A stretch of DNA of 60,257 bases from Candidatus Gastranaerophilales bacterium HUM_9 (lineage in GTDB: Bacteria > Cyanobacteriota > Vampirovibrionia > Gastranaerophilales > Gastranaerophilaceae), in contig DABG01000004.1 in NCBI GenBank assembly GCA_002103075.1, positions 1 to 60,257 of the forward strand, written 5' to 3'. Below the pieces are notes generated by a model. That model saw only the letters and a program-made list of their open reading frames with translations. It was not told where the DNA came from and ran no database searches. Made by a program: the position numbers and the translations under genes. This document shows positions 43,219 to 51,132 of the stretch, piece after piece. Each line of letters opens with the position of its first letter. The stretch's first letter is position 1.

Positions 43219-43446
43219 AATTCCAGCAAGGACTTCAGGGGGATCCTTCGGCAAATTTTTATAAATTGTTTTCTTGCCTCTGGATGACAGGCTGGAACCG
43301 TCATTCAGAGGCAAGGGAGCAGAGGCACGAGCAAAGCGAGAGTGAAACGTGCGTCAGGCAAAATCACTCTTTTGCCTGCAAACGTGAACGTTGCCGTTTA
43401 ACGCGACCGCAGAAGTTAGCAGGCGAAGAATCCCTGCACACATTAT
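43219..43446. repeat. Dispersed palindromic repeat, copy 5
   Basis: Contains gtcattcagaggcaagggagcagaggc, a stem caggcaaaa/ttttgcctg, gtttaacgcgaccgcag and gaatccctgcacacat. It is near-identical in reverse to the right end of the window. It fills half of the 520-nt gap between the transglycosylase and GT9 genes. Confidence 0.85.
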
Positions 43447-43456
43447 GAATTCAAAC

Positions 43457-44503
43457 CTAGTTGCTACAATCTTTTATTGCTCGCATAACATCTTCTACTG
43501 TAGGGAAATTACGACATTTTGCAATATCATCAAAACAATCATTGCCAGAACATGGTTGACAAGGCAAATTACCATACAAAGATTTGTACTTTTTGTTATT
43601 TGTATAATCAATTGGTGAAAATTTTTCAGGTGAAGAACATGTAAACAAGGTTATTATATTCGGGTGACCAACAGCCCAAGCTAATGCTGTTATTTCTGTT
43701 TCTCCACTTATGACAATATCTACCTTTCTTAATATATCGAACATCGTTTCAATTTTTGTTTCACCTGTGATGTTTACAAAACCTTCTCCACCGATTTCTT
43801 TAACAAACGGTTTATCAATAATTGAACCTGAAAACAAGAGGTTATAGTCGTTTTTAATATTTGAAATTAACGCTGTCCAATTAGCTGTTGACCATCGTTT
43901 GTTTTCGTTTTTTGCACCTGCACTAATTAGTATTGTTTTTTTTGATTTATCAAAACTATCAAAAATAGGGTTATATCTCAGTATCACAGAAAAATTAGAC
44001 GATGGTAACGGAAATTCCACAATATCGTAATCCATCTTTAAATACTTTAGGAAGTTGAGGTTTCGTTCAACAATATTGCCAACATTTGTTTTTAAAGATG
44101 GCATTGCTGTGTCTATAATTTCGTTTGCACCAATAGATGAAAATCCTTTTGCATCAGAATAAGTTAGTTTTCTTTTGCCTTTGCACATCGCAAATAGTAA
44201 CAAACTTCTAAAATCTTGTTGACAATCTATTACAATGTCATATTCACGCACTTTTATTCTATTAACAACCTTGAAAAACGATTCCCAAGTTTCAGAATTA
44301 AGCCACTTTCCACTCCATTGTTCCATAGAAAGTAAGAATGCTTTGTCAACAACAGGATTTTTATTGATAACACTAAATCCTCGTTCAGATACGGCATATT
44401 CAACCCTATAATTGTATGCCTTGAGCACATTTGCAACTGGCAAAGTATAGATAGTGTTTGCAATATTTCCTAGTGATATTATAAGTACTCGTTTGTCTGA
44501 CAT
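43457..44503 (-). CDS. Glycosyltransferase family 9 (heptosyltransferase-like)
   Basis: 348 residues. GT-B fold of GT9: S-L-G-N-I-A-N-T-I-Y near the start, D-I-V-I-D-C-Q-Q-D-F-R, I-L-I-S-A-G-A-K-N-E-N-K-R-W and the late A-W-A-V-G-H-P-N-I-I-T-L-F. Family members add heptose to lipopolysaccharide core. Several Cys near the C-terminus (C-Q-P-C-S-G-N-D-C) are unusual. Last gene of a likely VKOR-queH-DUF6485-GT9 transcript. Confidence 0.85.
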   Translation of the reverse strand: MSDKRVLIISLGNIANTIYTLPVANVLKAYNYRVEYAVSERGFSVINKNPVVDKAFLLSMEQWSGKWLNSETWESFFKVVNRIKVREYDIVIDCQQDFRSLLLFAMCKGKRKLTYSDAKGFSSIGANEIIDTAMPSLKTNVGNIVERNLNFLKYLKMDYDIVEFPLPSSNFSVILRYNPIFDSFDKSKKTILISAGAKNENKRWSTANWTALISNIKNDYNLLFSGSIIDKPFVKEIGGEGFVNITGETKIETMFDILRKVDIVISGETEITALAWAVGHPNIITLFTCSSPEKFSPIDYTNNKKYKSLYGNLPCQPCSGNDCFDDIAKCRNFPTVEDVMRAIKDCSN

Positions 44504-44524
44504 TGAAACCTCTTAGATTTATTA

Positions 44525-44731
44525 CTATACACCATATTTATCTTTATAAGAAAGAATAAAGTTTTTGATTGAACGGTCATAAGTTCTTTCTGCTGCTGCA
44601 GGGAAAAAACAACCTGGAATTTCTCCATTTTCTCTATGGTGACGTACGCAATCGCAACAAGTACCTCTGTTTCCACAACCTACACAAGTACATGTGCAAC
44701 CAATTTTATTTTCTTCTTTTTTACATTCCAT
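44525..44731 (-). CDS. DUF6485-like Cys-rich protein
   Basis: 68 residues: M-E-C-K-K-E-E-N, C-T-C-T-C-V-G-C, C-C-D-C-V-R-H-H-R-E-N-G-E-I-P-G-C-F-F-P, A-E-R-T-Y-D-R-S. It matches the small DUF6485 family as I remember it. The Cys pattern suggests a metal centre. Shine-Dalgarno aaagga. Function unknown. Confidence 0.8.
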   Translation of the reverse strand: MECKKEENKIGCTCTCVGCGNRGTCCDCVRHHRENGEIPGCFFPAAAERTYDRSIKNFILSYKDKYGV

Positions 44732-44762
44732 TATTCAATTTCCTTTCATCTTATATTTTTGA

Positions 44763-45311
44763 TTATATATTATTTTGTTTGTTTTTTGCAAATTTACACC
44801 CACAATAATTTTGTCTGTATAATCCTAATTCTTTTGATAACCTGTTGGTTTTTAAAAATCCGTCTTGTTTTTTAAAATCAATGTCTAAAAAACATAAACC
44901 ATAATCTTTTGCAATTTTTTCACCTACAAGGCATAAAGATTTGAAATTTTTGTGAGGACTAATTATCATAGAGGTTGTAAAGTTTTCTATTCCTAAGTTT
45001 TTTGATTTTTGAGCTGTTTGCTTTAATCTCAACTCAAAACATTTTAAACACCTTTTTCCACGCTCGGGTTCATTTTCTAGTCCTTTTACGTAATTATAAT
45101 AGATTTCAGGCTGATATGGTTCAATAATCAATTCAGTTTTTAAATAATTGCATAGGGTAGTTTCAGCCTCTAGTCGTTTGTTGTATTCTTCTAACGTGTC
45201 AAAATTATCGTTGCAAAAGTAGACTAGAACCTCATAACCTAATTCTTTGAGTTTTTGTATAGGATATCCTGAACAAATTCCACAGCAAGCGTGTAATAGA
45301 ACTTTTTGCAT
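44763..45311 (-). CDS. queH: Epoxyqueuosine reductase QueH
   Basis: 182 residues. QueH reduces epoxyqueuosine to queuosine in tRNA. H-A-C-C-G-I-C-S-G opens the protein, and C-L-K-C-F-E-L-R-L-K-Q-T-A and Y-C-G-C-K-F-A supply the other Cys of the iron-sulfur/metal site. The ATG at 45311 follows gaggg and is at the start of homology; an upstream in-frame start lies inside the VKOR gene. Confidence 0.93.
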   Translation of the reverse strand: MQKVLLHACCGICSGYPIQKLKELGYEVLVYFCNDNFDTLEEYNKRLEAETTLCNYLKTELIIEPYQPEIYYNYVKGLENEPERGKRCLKCFELRLKQTAQKSKNLGIENFTTSMIISPHKNFKSLCLVGEKIAKDYGLCFLDIDFKKQDGFLKTNRLSKELGLYRQNYCGCKFAKNKQNNI

Positions 45312-45312
45312 C

Positions 45313-46539
45313 TTATTTACCCTCAACAATTCTTTTAAACTCATAATAAGGTTTTACACCTGTATAATGTTCTCCATTAACAACAAAAGTTGGTGTGCCA
45401 TCTATTTCATTTGCTATTGCAGAATCAATTTCTGTTCTAAGCCGTTTAGCAGTCATTTCAGAATGGATATCAGATTTGAATTTGTTTATATCTAAGTTCA
45501 AAGATTTAGCAAGTTTAATAGCTTCGTCATCGTTCTTAGGTTGAGTTTCAAATAAAGCTGATGCCATCTCCCAATATTTGCCCTGATTTTCTCCTGCAAT
45601 ACCATATTTTGCCATGCGACAAGCTCCTTTGTGCATTTGCTCATCTATATAGGGATTACATTCGGTATCGAGTGGAAAATTGTGATGAACCACATAGATA
45701 TTTTTATTATCTTTTACTAATTTATGCATCATAATATTGTAGAAAAAACAGTGTGGACATACAAAATCGGTATACACATCAAGCCTTATTTTGCCATTTT
45801 TATTACCTAATAAATTCCCTTTTGCTTTATAGGGGTTTGTTTTCATTGTCATAAAGTGTTTTATTGAAAGTCTACGTGATGCAAATGGCATAGCAAATGT
45901 TGTGTATGATAAAAATAATCCTGCTAAAATTATTGCAACAATAAATGGTAATGTGTAATTTTTAACACCATCAATAAAATCTACAAAACTTTCTTTTAGT
46001 GATTTTTTAAATCCTTCTTTTGTTGCGACAATCATTATTCCAAAGTTTATAAAATAGGTTACAAAACATAAAAGACATAATTTATGAATTATGAAAAAAC
46101 TTGTTATGGCAAGCCAAACAGATAGTATAACAGAAATTATACTAAGTGCTGAAATATAGCTGATAGGATTTTTAAAGACTTTCAGTAACCCTAAACCTTT
46201 TTTACACGAGAGTTTCTCAACATTTAATAACATTAAGATAAATGAATACAAAAACATTCCCCAGTATGCTAAAGGGATACCAAGAAAGACAGATTTTGTA
46301 GTTGTTGCAACGCTATCACAGTCTACAAAGTCGTTTATTGCACAAAAACTAGGTGTTGAATAAGGGTTGTAGTTTGATTGAAAATATATAATGGCTAACT
46401 TTATTGTGCAAATTAAACCTAGAATTGAAAGGATAGTTAGGGTTTTTCTTTGGTTAGAGGTTGTTGTAGCTGAACAAGTTTCTTGATTTTGTTTGTTTAT
46501 TTGTTCGTTGCAATTCTCTTTGTATTGATGTTGTTCCAT
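45313..46539 (-). CDS. VKOR-DsbA fusion oxidoreductase
   Basis: 408 residues. A VKOR membrane domain (about 28-215, with paired Cys in S-F-C-A-I-N-D-F-V-D-C and the redox H-K-L-C-L-L-C) is fused to a thioredoxin-fold DsbA-like domain with C-P-H-C and cis-Pro G-T-P-T-F. It oxidises exported proteins and passes electrons to quinone. Such fusions are typical of cyanobacteria. Its substrates may include the Cys-rich exported proteins in this window. Shine-Dalgarno aaagga. Confidence 0.93.
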   Translation of the reverse strand: MEQHQYKENCNEQINKQNQETCSATTTSNQRKTLTILSILGLICTIKLAIIYFQSNYNPYSTPSFCAINDFVDCDSVATTTKSVFLGIPLAYWGMFLYSFILMLLNVEKLSCKKGLGLLKVFKNPISYISALSIISVILSVWLAITSFFIIHKLCLLCFVTYFINFGIMIVATKEGFKKSLKESFVDFIDGVKNYTLPFIVAIILAGLFLSYTTFAMPFASRRLSIKHFMTMKTNPYKAKGNLLGNKNGKIRLDVYTDFVCPHCFFYNIMMHKLVKDNKNIYVVHHNFPLDTECNPYIDEQMHKGACRMAKYGIAGENQGKYWEMASALFETQPKNDDEAIKLAKSLNLDINKFKSDIHSEMTAKRLRTEIDSAIANEIDGTPTFVVNGEHYTGVKPYYEFKRIVEGK

Positions 46540-46566
46540 TAGTTTTTCCTTTATTAAATTTTAGCA

Positions 46567-46590
46567 TAAAAAAAAGAGCCTTTCGGCTCT
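46567..46590 (-). terminator. Minus-strand terminator upstream of VKOR
   Basis: On the minus strand agagcc-gaaa-ggctct followed by eight T, ending 28 nt before the VKOR ATG. No minus-strand gene lies upstream, so it would end a short RNA or act as a leader attenuator. A further hairpin (gaatag.../...tattc) lies at 46660-46680. Confidence 0.75.
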
Positions 46591-46778
46591 AGATTAAGAA
46601 TAGCTGGAAGTATGAAAAAGATTTAATACTATTATTAAACGGTAAATGTTTTAATTTGTGAATAGGACATTTGTCTATTCTTTTTAGTATAAAAGTATTA
46701 TTTTCAACCTAAATATGTATTCCATTTTTATAATAAACTAGATATAATTATATAAAATAGGTCAAAGAGGTAATAATT

Positions 46779-47516
46779 ATGCAAACATGCAATCATATAT
46801 TGACACATTATAATGTCGATTTATTTATGAGAATATTTTCAGCGATAGCCTTAGGGTTTATATTAGGGATTGAACGTGAAATCACAAACAAGTACGCAGG
46901 TTTGAGAACACATATATTGGTGTGTTTGGGAGCTTGTGTATTTACGATATTGTCAATATATGGATTTCCAGCAATGATTTATGAAGATATCCCAAATTAT
47001 CGACCAACAGGGATAAGAGATACTGCACGTGTGGCGGCACAAGTTGTAACTGGTATTGGTTTTATCGGTGCAGGTACTGTTTTGAGAAATGGACCAACCG
47101 TATTTGGATTGACAACAGCAGCAACATTGTTTGTGGCAGCTTCAATAGGTATGGCATGTGGAGCAGGCATGTACGGAATTGCAGTTTCTGCATCAGTGCT
47201 ATCTGTTGCAATACTTACTCTTATCAGAATTTTTGAAAGAAAAGTGTTAAATAAAAGTGTTAAAAATATTAGAAGATTAAAAATCCATTTACATTGTGAA
47301 AACGATTTTATTGACAGTATCAAGGATTATTTGACAGCAACGTTTAAGAACATTAATTCACTAAAAATGACTAAATCAGTAGATAATCCTAATATTACAA
47401 AGATTTCTTTGGTTGTTGAACTTGTGAACAAACGTCCAATTCAGCACATTTATAGCAAATTAGAGGGTTTAGAGGGTATCAACTCTATTTCTGTAGAAAC
47501 ATTGAATGATAAATAG
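46779..47516 (+). CDS. MgtC/SapB-family membrane protein
   Basis: 245 residues. Four to five membrane segments with the MgtC block: G-I-E-R-E, A-G-L-R-T-H-I-L-V-C-L-G-A, R-V-A-A-Q-V-V-T-G-I-G-F-I-G-A-G and T-T-A-A-T-L-F-V-A-A. The C-terminal 80 residues form an ACT-like cytoplasmic domain. MgtC proteins affect magnesium or ATP homeostasis. Shine-Dalgarno agagg. Confidence 0.93.
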   Translation: MQTCNHILTHYNVDLFMRIFSAIALGFILGIEREITNKYAGLRTHILVCLGACVFTILSIYGFPAMIYEDIPNYRPTGIRDTARVAAQVVTGIGFIGAGTVLRNGPTVFGLTTAATLFVAASIGMACGAGMYGIAVSASVLSVAILTLIRIFERKVLNKSVKNIRRLKIHLHCENDFIDSIKDYLTATFKNINSLKMTKSVDNPNITKISLVVELVNKRPIQHIYSKLEGLEGINSISVETLNDK

Positions 47517-47563
47517 TCAATAAAGTTGCTAGGGTATTAGGTTACTTAGAAGATAAGATTGTT

Positions 47564-47598
47564 ATAGCGAAGCTCAAACTATGTTTGAGCTTCGCTAT
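47564..47598. terminator. Terminator-like hairpin after mgtC
   Basis: A perfect 16-bp stem (atagcgaagctcaaac and complement) with a TAT loop; only a short T-run follows. Confidence 0.75.
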
Positions 47599-47786
47599 TT
47601 AAAATGCAATGGTTTTGAATATATTTTTAAACCTTGCTTAGAACCCATTATAGAACCTATGAAATAAAAAGTTTTAATATAAATGTAACGAGATTGTAAA
47701 TATTTGTAAAAATAGAAAGAAAAACTCTAAAGATTTCATAAAAAAGACCGATATACATGTCACAGACTGAATGGAAAGGACAATAT

Positions 47787-47942
47787 ATGTTAAAAAAATT
47801 GGAATCCCCAACATGCAACACATTTAACGGCGTGGAGTATATACTGAGAGGTGCAAAAAAACGCCGAACCTCAGCCATGGCGAATGCAAGAAGAATGAAT
47901 GCCGAAGTCGGTGTTCAGTCAAAATTGGTTGCCGTGAAATAG
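47787..47942 (+). CDS. Small basic protein, 51 aa
   Basis: Starts at an ATG with aaagga 7 nt upstream and reads MLKKLESPTCNTFNGVEYIL, then a basic stretch (R-G-A-K-K-R-R-T-S-A-M-A-N-A-R-R-M-N). It ends before a strong terminator, so it forms its own transcription unit. The basic core could bind nucleic acid; unrecognised. Confidence 0.6.
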   Translation: MLKKLESPTCNTFNGVEYILRGAKKRRTSAMANARRMNAEVGVQSKLVAVK

Positions 47943-48000
47943 TGTATACGAAATCATGGTCTAGTCAATCGATTTAGTAAGATGAATGAGAGTCAATTTG

Positions 48001-48030
48001 AGCGAACTTCGGTTCGCTTTTATTTTTTTG
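48001..48030 (+). terminator. Terminator of the 51-aa gene
   Basis: agcgaac-ttcg-gttcgct with a TTCG tetraloop, then a T-rich tract. Confidence 0.92.
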
Positions 48031-48031
48031 A

Positions 48032-48059
48032 TTGAAAAAAATAGATTTTATGTTAGAAT
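48032..48059 (+). promoter_or_regulatory. tRNA-Ser promoter
   Basis: TTGAAA, 16 nt, TAGAAT with an upstream TG (extended -10), about 47 nt before the mature tRNA. Confidence 0.65.
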
Positions 48060-48105
48060 AGAGTAACGAGGGTAAGCAAACCATAAGAGGAGCGAATGCC
48101 TGAGT

Positions 48106-48195
48106 GGAAAAGTGGCCGAGTAGGCTTAAGGCGGCACCCTGCTAAGGTGTTGTGTGGAGCAATCTGCACCGTGGGTTCGAATCCCACCTTTTCCG
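48106..48195 (+). tRNA. tRNA-Ser (anticodon GCU)
   Basis: Acceptor stem GGAAAAG/CTTTTCC, anticodon loop CTGCTAA with GCT, a long variable arm, and a T-arm GTGGG-TTCGAAT-CCCAC. The discriminator is G and CCA is not encoded. It reads AGC/AGU serine codons. Confidence 0.97.
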
Positions 48196-48207
48196 ATTTT
48201 AAAAGAC

Positions 48208-48237
48208 TGTAGGGGCTTGATTTTAGCCCCTTTTTTA
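48208..48237 (+). terminator. Terminator after tRNA-Ser
   Basis: ggggct-tgatttt-agcccc, then T6. Confidence 0.9.
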
Positions 48238-48245
48238 ATTTCCCC

Positions 48246-48265
48246 GTGTCCATTCTGTGTCCATT
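48246..48265 (+). repeat. Tandem TGTCCATT repeats beside tRNA-Ser
   Basis: GTGTCCATT then CTGTGTCCATT. An inverted copy lies at 54789-54809, so the two enclose about 6.5 kb. Confidence 0.6.
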
Positions 48266-48312
48266 GATTAAATACTTATACTATGAATAAAATTCTAATT
48301 ATATGAATTAAG

Positions 48313-48369
48313 TAGGGTGGAAAAAGTTGGCAGAGTAAGAAAAACCGATAGCGATTCCCACCCTACGTT
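48313..48369. repeat. Short repeat agggtgg...ccaccctacg
   Basis: agggtggaaaaagtt ... gattcccaccctacg; a related array lies at 49304-49390. Noncoding. Confidence 0.6.
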
Positions 48370-48377
48370 CTGATTAA

Positions 48378-48399
48378 AAAGGGGCAAGATTGCCCCTTT
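48378..48399 (-). terminator. Terminator of the marR-cupin unit
   Basis: aaaggggcaa/ttgccccttt with a 2-nt loop; followed by a T-run on the minus strand. Confidence 0.85.
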
Positions 48400-48404
48400 C
48401 AATT

Positions 48405-48779
48405 TTAACACAATTCAGCATCGCCAAGTCCAAATTGTTCTAAACTATTAGATTTTGCTTGAACGCAAATGTATTCCATATCTGTTTTTGCTTCCATTGT
48501 TCTTACGGCATTTGGAAGAACTTTTACGCAAGTTCCTTCTTTAACCTCAACAACTTCATTATCTAGAGTCATTGAGCCTTCGCCCTTTAAGAAGATATAA
48601 ACTTCTTCGTTCTGTTTGTGTTTGTGATTAAAAGGCAATTTTACTCCAGCAGGCATAACACTAACTGAAATTTCACAACTAATTAAACCTAGCAAATCGT
48701 GCAAAAATGCTTTACCATTTTCATAATTTTTGCCTACTTCACTAATTTTTCCGATTTCTTCTTTTTTAATGTTTGTCAT
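48405..48779 (-). CDS. Cupin-domain protein
   Basis: 124 residues, a single RmlC-type barrel: L-P-F-N-H-K-H-K-Q-N-E-E-V-Y-I-F-L-K-G-E-G has the HxH...E metal ligands, and V-K-E-G-T-C-V-K-V-L-P the second motif. Substrate unknown. It follows marR by 47 nt and has its own copy of the MarR box upstream, so it is probably the regulator's target. Shine-Dalgarno aaaggag. Confidence 0.88.
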   Translation of the reverse strand: MTNIKKEEIGKISEVGKNYENGKAFLHDLLGLISCEISVSVMPAGVKLPFNHKHKQNEEVYIFLKGEGSMTLDNEVVEVKEGTCVKVLPNAVRTMEAKTDMEYICVQAKSNSLEQFGLGDAELC

Positions 48780-48795
48780 AATGTTTTCTCCTTTT

Positions 48796-48809
48796 GTTAG
48801 ATATCTAAC
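48796..48809 (-). promoter_or_regulatory. MarR box upstream of the cupin gene
   Basis: Perfect palindrome GTTAGATATCTAAC, 17 nt before the cupin start; it matches the box in the marR promoter at 13 of 14 positions. Confidence 0.75.
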
Positions 48810-48826
48810 TATTACTGTAAAAAATT

Positions 48827-49237
48827 TTATTTTAGTATTTTTTTTAAAAGTTTTTCTATTAATTCAGACTCTTCTGGAGATAAATTTTTGTATAACATTT
48901 TATTCAATTCTTTTGAAATTTTTTCAAATATTACTTTAAAATCTTCACCTTTTTGAGTCAAAACTATATTTGTAGAGCGACTATCTTCAACAGAAGCTTC
49001 TCTTTTTAAATATCCTAGTTTTTCTAGTTTATCAACCAAGACCGTAACCGTTGGTTTTGTTCTATGAATGCAATTTGCAATATCTTTCATCGTCATTTTA
49101 CCGTTTTTATAAAGACAAACAAGAATGTCACCATGACTTGGTGCAAGTCCTTCTGCACCATTATTTTTTAATTCTTCAATAATAAAACGGTTTCCTTTTT
49201 CATGAATTTTTGATACTAAAGATAACAGTTCTTTCAT
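48827..49237 (-). CDS. MarR-family transcriptional regulator
   Basis: 136 residues, winged helix of the MarR type: G-K-M-T-M-K-D-I-A-N-C-I-H-R-T-K-P-T-V-T-V-L-V-D-K-L-E-K-L-G-Y, then a wing with E-D-S-R-S-T-N-I-V-L-T-Q-K-G. No Cys suited to redox sensing is seen besides one in the HTH. A box in its own promoter indicates autorepression. No Shine-Dalgarno; the -10 ends 8 nt from the ATG. Confidence 0.92.
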   Translation of the reverse strand: MKELLSLVSKIHEKGNRFIIEELKNNGAEGLAPSHGDILVCLYKNGKMTMKDIANCIHRTKPTVTVLVDKLEKLGYLKREASVEDSRSTNIVLTQKGEDFKVIFEKISKELNKMLYKNLSPEESELIEKLLKKILK

Positions 49238-49245
49238 ATAATTAT

Positions 49246-49274
49246 ATTATAGTTAGATGTCTAACTTTTGTCAA
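49246..49274 (-). promoter_or_regulatory. Consensus marR promoter with operator in the spacer
   Basis: On the minus strand TTGACA, 17 nt, TATAAT. The 17-nt spacer contains the palindrome GTTAGACATCTAAC (49252-49265), so a bound dimer would block RNA polymerase. Confidence 0.88.
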
Positions 49275-49303
49275 GAAGTGTTTTACATTTTTATCAGTCG
49301 ACA

Positions 49304-49390
49304 GGGTGGGAAAAGTTAGTAGGGTGTGAAAAGCCGATAGTTGGTAGGGTGGGAAAAGCGTATGCGGTTCCCACCTTCACTACGTTCTTT
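49304..49390. repeat. Short repeat agggtgggaaaag, three units
   Basis: agggtgggaaaagtt, agggtgtgaaaagcc and agggtgggaaaagcg in tandem, ending in ggttcccacc. Related to the element at 48313. Confidence 0.6.
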
Positions 49391-49457
49391 GGTTTTAATT
49401 AATTTTAATCAAGAATCGCAAAAATTTATTTTTTAATCTTTAATATTTCATCATTGA

Positions 49458-50408
49458 TTATTTTTGAGTTAATTTAACAAAAAATGGATAAATCAATGTC
49501 ATAAATAATCCAGCGCTAAAATATCCAATAAAATATCCTAATTTTTCGCCTAAATAAAGAACGAAAATATTATTGGCTAAATTAAATAATGTATAAAAAA
49601 TAACTATACCAACTATAAATCTAACTATTTTATTAGCAATAGAACCAATTTCTGCAGAAAAATTTACAAATCGTTTTTCAATGCACCAGCCATAAAATGC
49701 ACCTAATATGAAACCTGTTTTTATAAAAATATCAGTTTTAATAAAAGATGGATCATACAAAACTTTGCCGTTTAAATAATGAATAGGGTAACTTTTATAT
49801 GTAACATATAGAGTTAATAATATACAAGAAATTGTCACAACAGATATTAAAATAAAATCTCTATTTTTGCCGTCATCAACCCATTTTAACAATTTTTCAT
49901 TAGCAAATATTAAACACACACCTATTAAAAATGAAACAATAACATCTTGTGGGGTGTGTACTCCAAGATAATTACGTGAAAGCATTACAAAAAATATTAT
50001 TATAAAACATAAATATCTAAGAACTTTATTCTCCCAAAAGGATTTTGCAATAGAACCAAACCCTGTTACGACTTCAGAAGTATGTCCACTAGGGAAAGAA
50101 TATCCTGTAGCACCGGCAATTGCTTGTGTCAAAGGCTTTACTCTAGAATCTAATAACCATGGACGATATATACAAGCCGTTGTTTTAAGAAATATATTAA
50201 CTAAAAATCCATATAAATATGTTGATAAAACATAAAATCCTGTTTTTTTATTTATACACCAGTAGATTAAGCATATAATAGACATTGGTATAAATATTTG
50301 TCCAAATAAAGTTATTGTTAAAAAGAAATTATCAAAAATATGGTGTGATAAATCTCTAAAATTTTGTAAAAACAATAAATAATCTATTTGCCAACCTAAC
50401 CAACTCAT
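49458..50408 (-). CDS. PAP2-family membrane phosphatase
   Basis: 316 residues with about eight membrane segments. PAP2 motifs: I-Y-R-P-W, S-F-P-S-G-H-T, and R-N-Y-L-G-V-H-T-P-Q-D. It dephosphorylates a lipid pyrophosphate or phosphate, for example undecaprenyl pyrophosphate or phosphatidic acid. The ATG at 50408 has ttggag upstream; an ATG 27 nt earlier lies 4 nt after TATAAT and is the alternative start. Confidence 0.9.
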   Translation of the reverse strand: MSWLGWQIDYLLFLQNFRDLSHHIFDNFFLTITLFGQIFIPMSIICLIYWCINKKTGFYVLSTYLYGFLVNIFLKTTACIYRPWLLDSRVKPLTQAIAGATGYSFPSGHTSEVVTGFGSIAKSFWENKVLRYLCFIIIFFVMLSRNYLGVHTPQDVIVSFLIGVCLIFANEKLLKWVDDGKNRDFILISVVTISCILLTLYVTYKSYPIHYLNGKVLYDPSFIKTDIFIKTGFILGAFYGWCIEKRFVNFSAEIGSIANKIVRFIVGIVIFYTLFNLANNIFVLYLGEKLGYFIGYFSAGLFMTLIYPFFVKLTQK

Positions 50409-50533
50409 AATTAAACTCCAAATTCTATATTCCATTCATATTATATCGTAAATTGTATTTAAAACAAAATGGTATAAAGTAATGTTGGATTATTTGTTTA
50501 ATAAAATATGTCTGTTATTTAATTCAACTCAAT

Positions 50534-50541
50534 GCTATAAT
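50534..50541 (+). promoter_or_regulatory. Extended -10 of the phosphatase gene
   Basis: TGCTATAAT-type extended -10 (TG at 50533-50534, TATAAT 50536-50541), 38 nt before the ATG. Confidence 0.65.
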
Positions 50542-50578
50542 TAATTTAAAGTTATTAAAATTGATAAAAGGAATAATT

Positions 50579-51040
50579 ATGATAAAAGTTTTGTTCGTAT
50601 GTTTAGGCAATATTTGTCGTTCTCCTATGGCACAGATTATTTTTGAAAATATGATTAGAGAACAAGGAATAGAAGACGATTTTGAGGTCGATTCTGCTGG
50701 AACAGAAGGCTATAATGAAATGTGTCATGCAGGTATTCATAGAGGAACAAAAGATGTCTTAAGAAGAAATGGTGTGGAGTTTAGAGAACATTATTCTAGA
50801 AAACTCAGAAAATCAGATTATGATTATTACGATTATATAATTGCTATGGATTCAGAAAATATCTCTGATATTGAATATATTGTAGGTGAAGATAGAAATA
50901 ATAAGATAAAAAGGCTTTTGGATTATACAAGCAATCCTCGTGATATCAGTGACCCTTGGTATACAGGAAATTTTGATGAAACTTATGAAGATGTTATTGA
51001 AGGTTGTTCTTCATTTTTAGAGTATTTAAGTTCGTTATAA
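50579..51040 (+). CDS. Low-molecular-weight protein tyrosine phosphatase
   Basis: 153 residues. V-C-L-G-N-I-C-R-S-P is the CX5R active site and D-P-W-Y the acid loop near residue 126. It may counter a tyrosine kinase or phospho-arginine kinase; none is nearby. The ATG at 50579 follows aaaagga; a TTG 18 nt upstream is not preferred. Confidence 0.95.
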   Translation: MIKVLFVCLGNICRSPMAQIIFENMIREQGIEDDFEVDSAGTEGYNEMCHAGIHRGTKDVLRRNGVEFREHYSRKLRKSDYDYYDYIIAMDSENISDIEYIVGEDRNNKIKRLLDYTSNPRDISDPWYTGNFDETYEDVIEGCSSFLEYLSSL

Positions 51041-51132
51041 ATGTAACAATTGTTTTGTGGCTTTTTTACATGTGGCAAAATATTTTGTTTAGGAGTTTTT
51101 AACTAAAAAAGTTAAAAATAAAAGGGAAAATA

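Noticed and set aside
43203..43618. Frames of 75-81 aa, one starting MPFNATA
   Set aside because: Encoded by the repeat; the same MPFNATA start appears at the 60-kb copy, so it is a property of the repeat, not a gene.
44569..44875. Two 79-aa hydrophobic frames on the + strand
   Set aside because: Antisense to the DUF6485 and queH genes, with no RBS.
48053..48253. 66-aa frame on the minus strand
   Set aside because: Overlaps the tRNA-Ser gene and its terminator.
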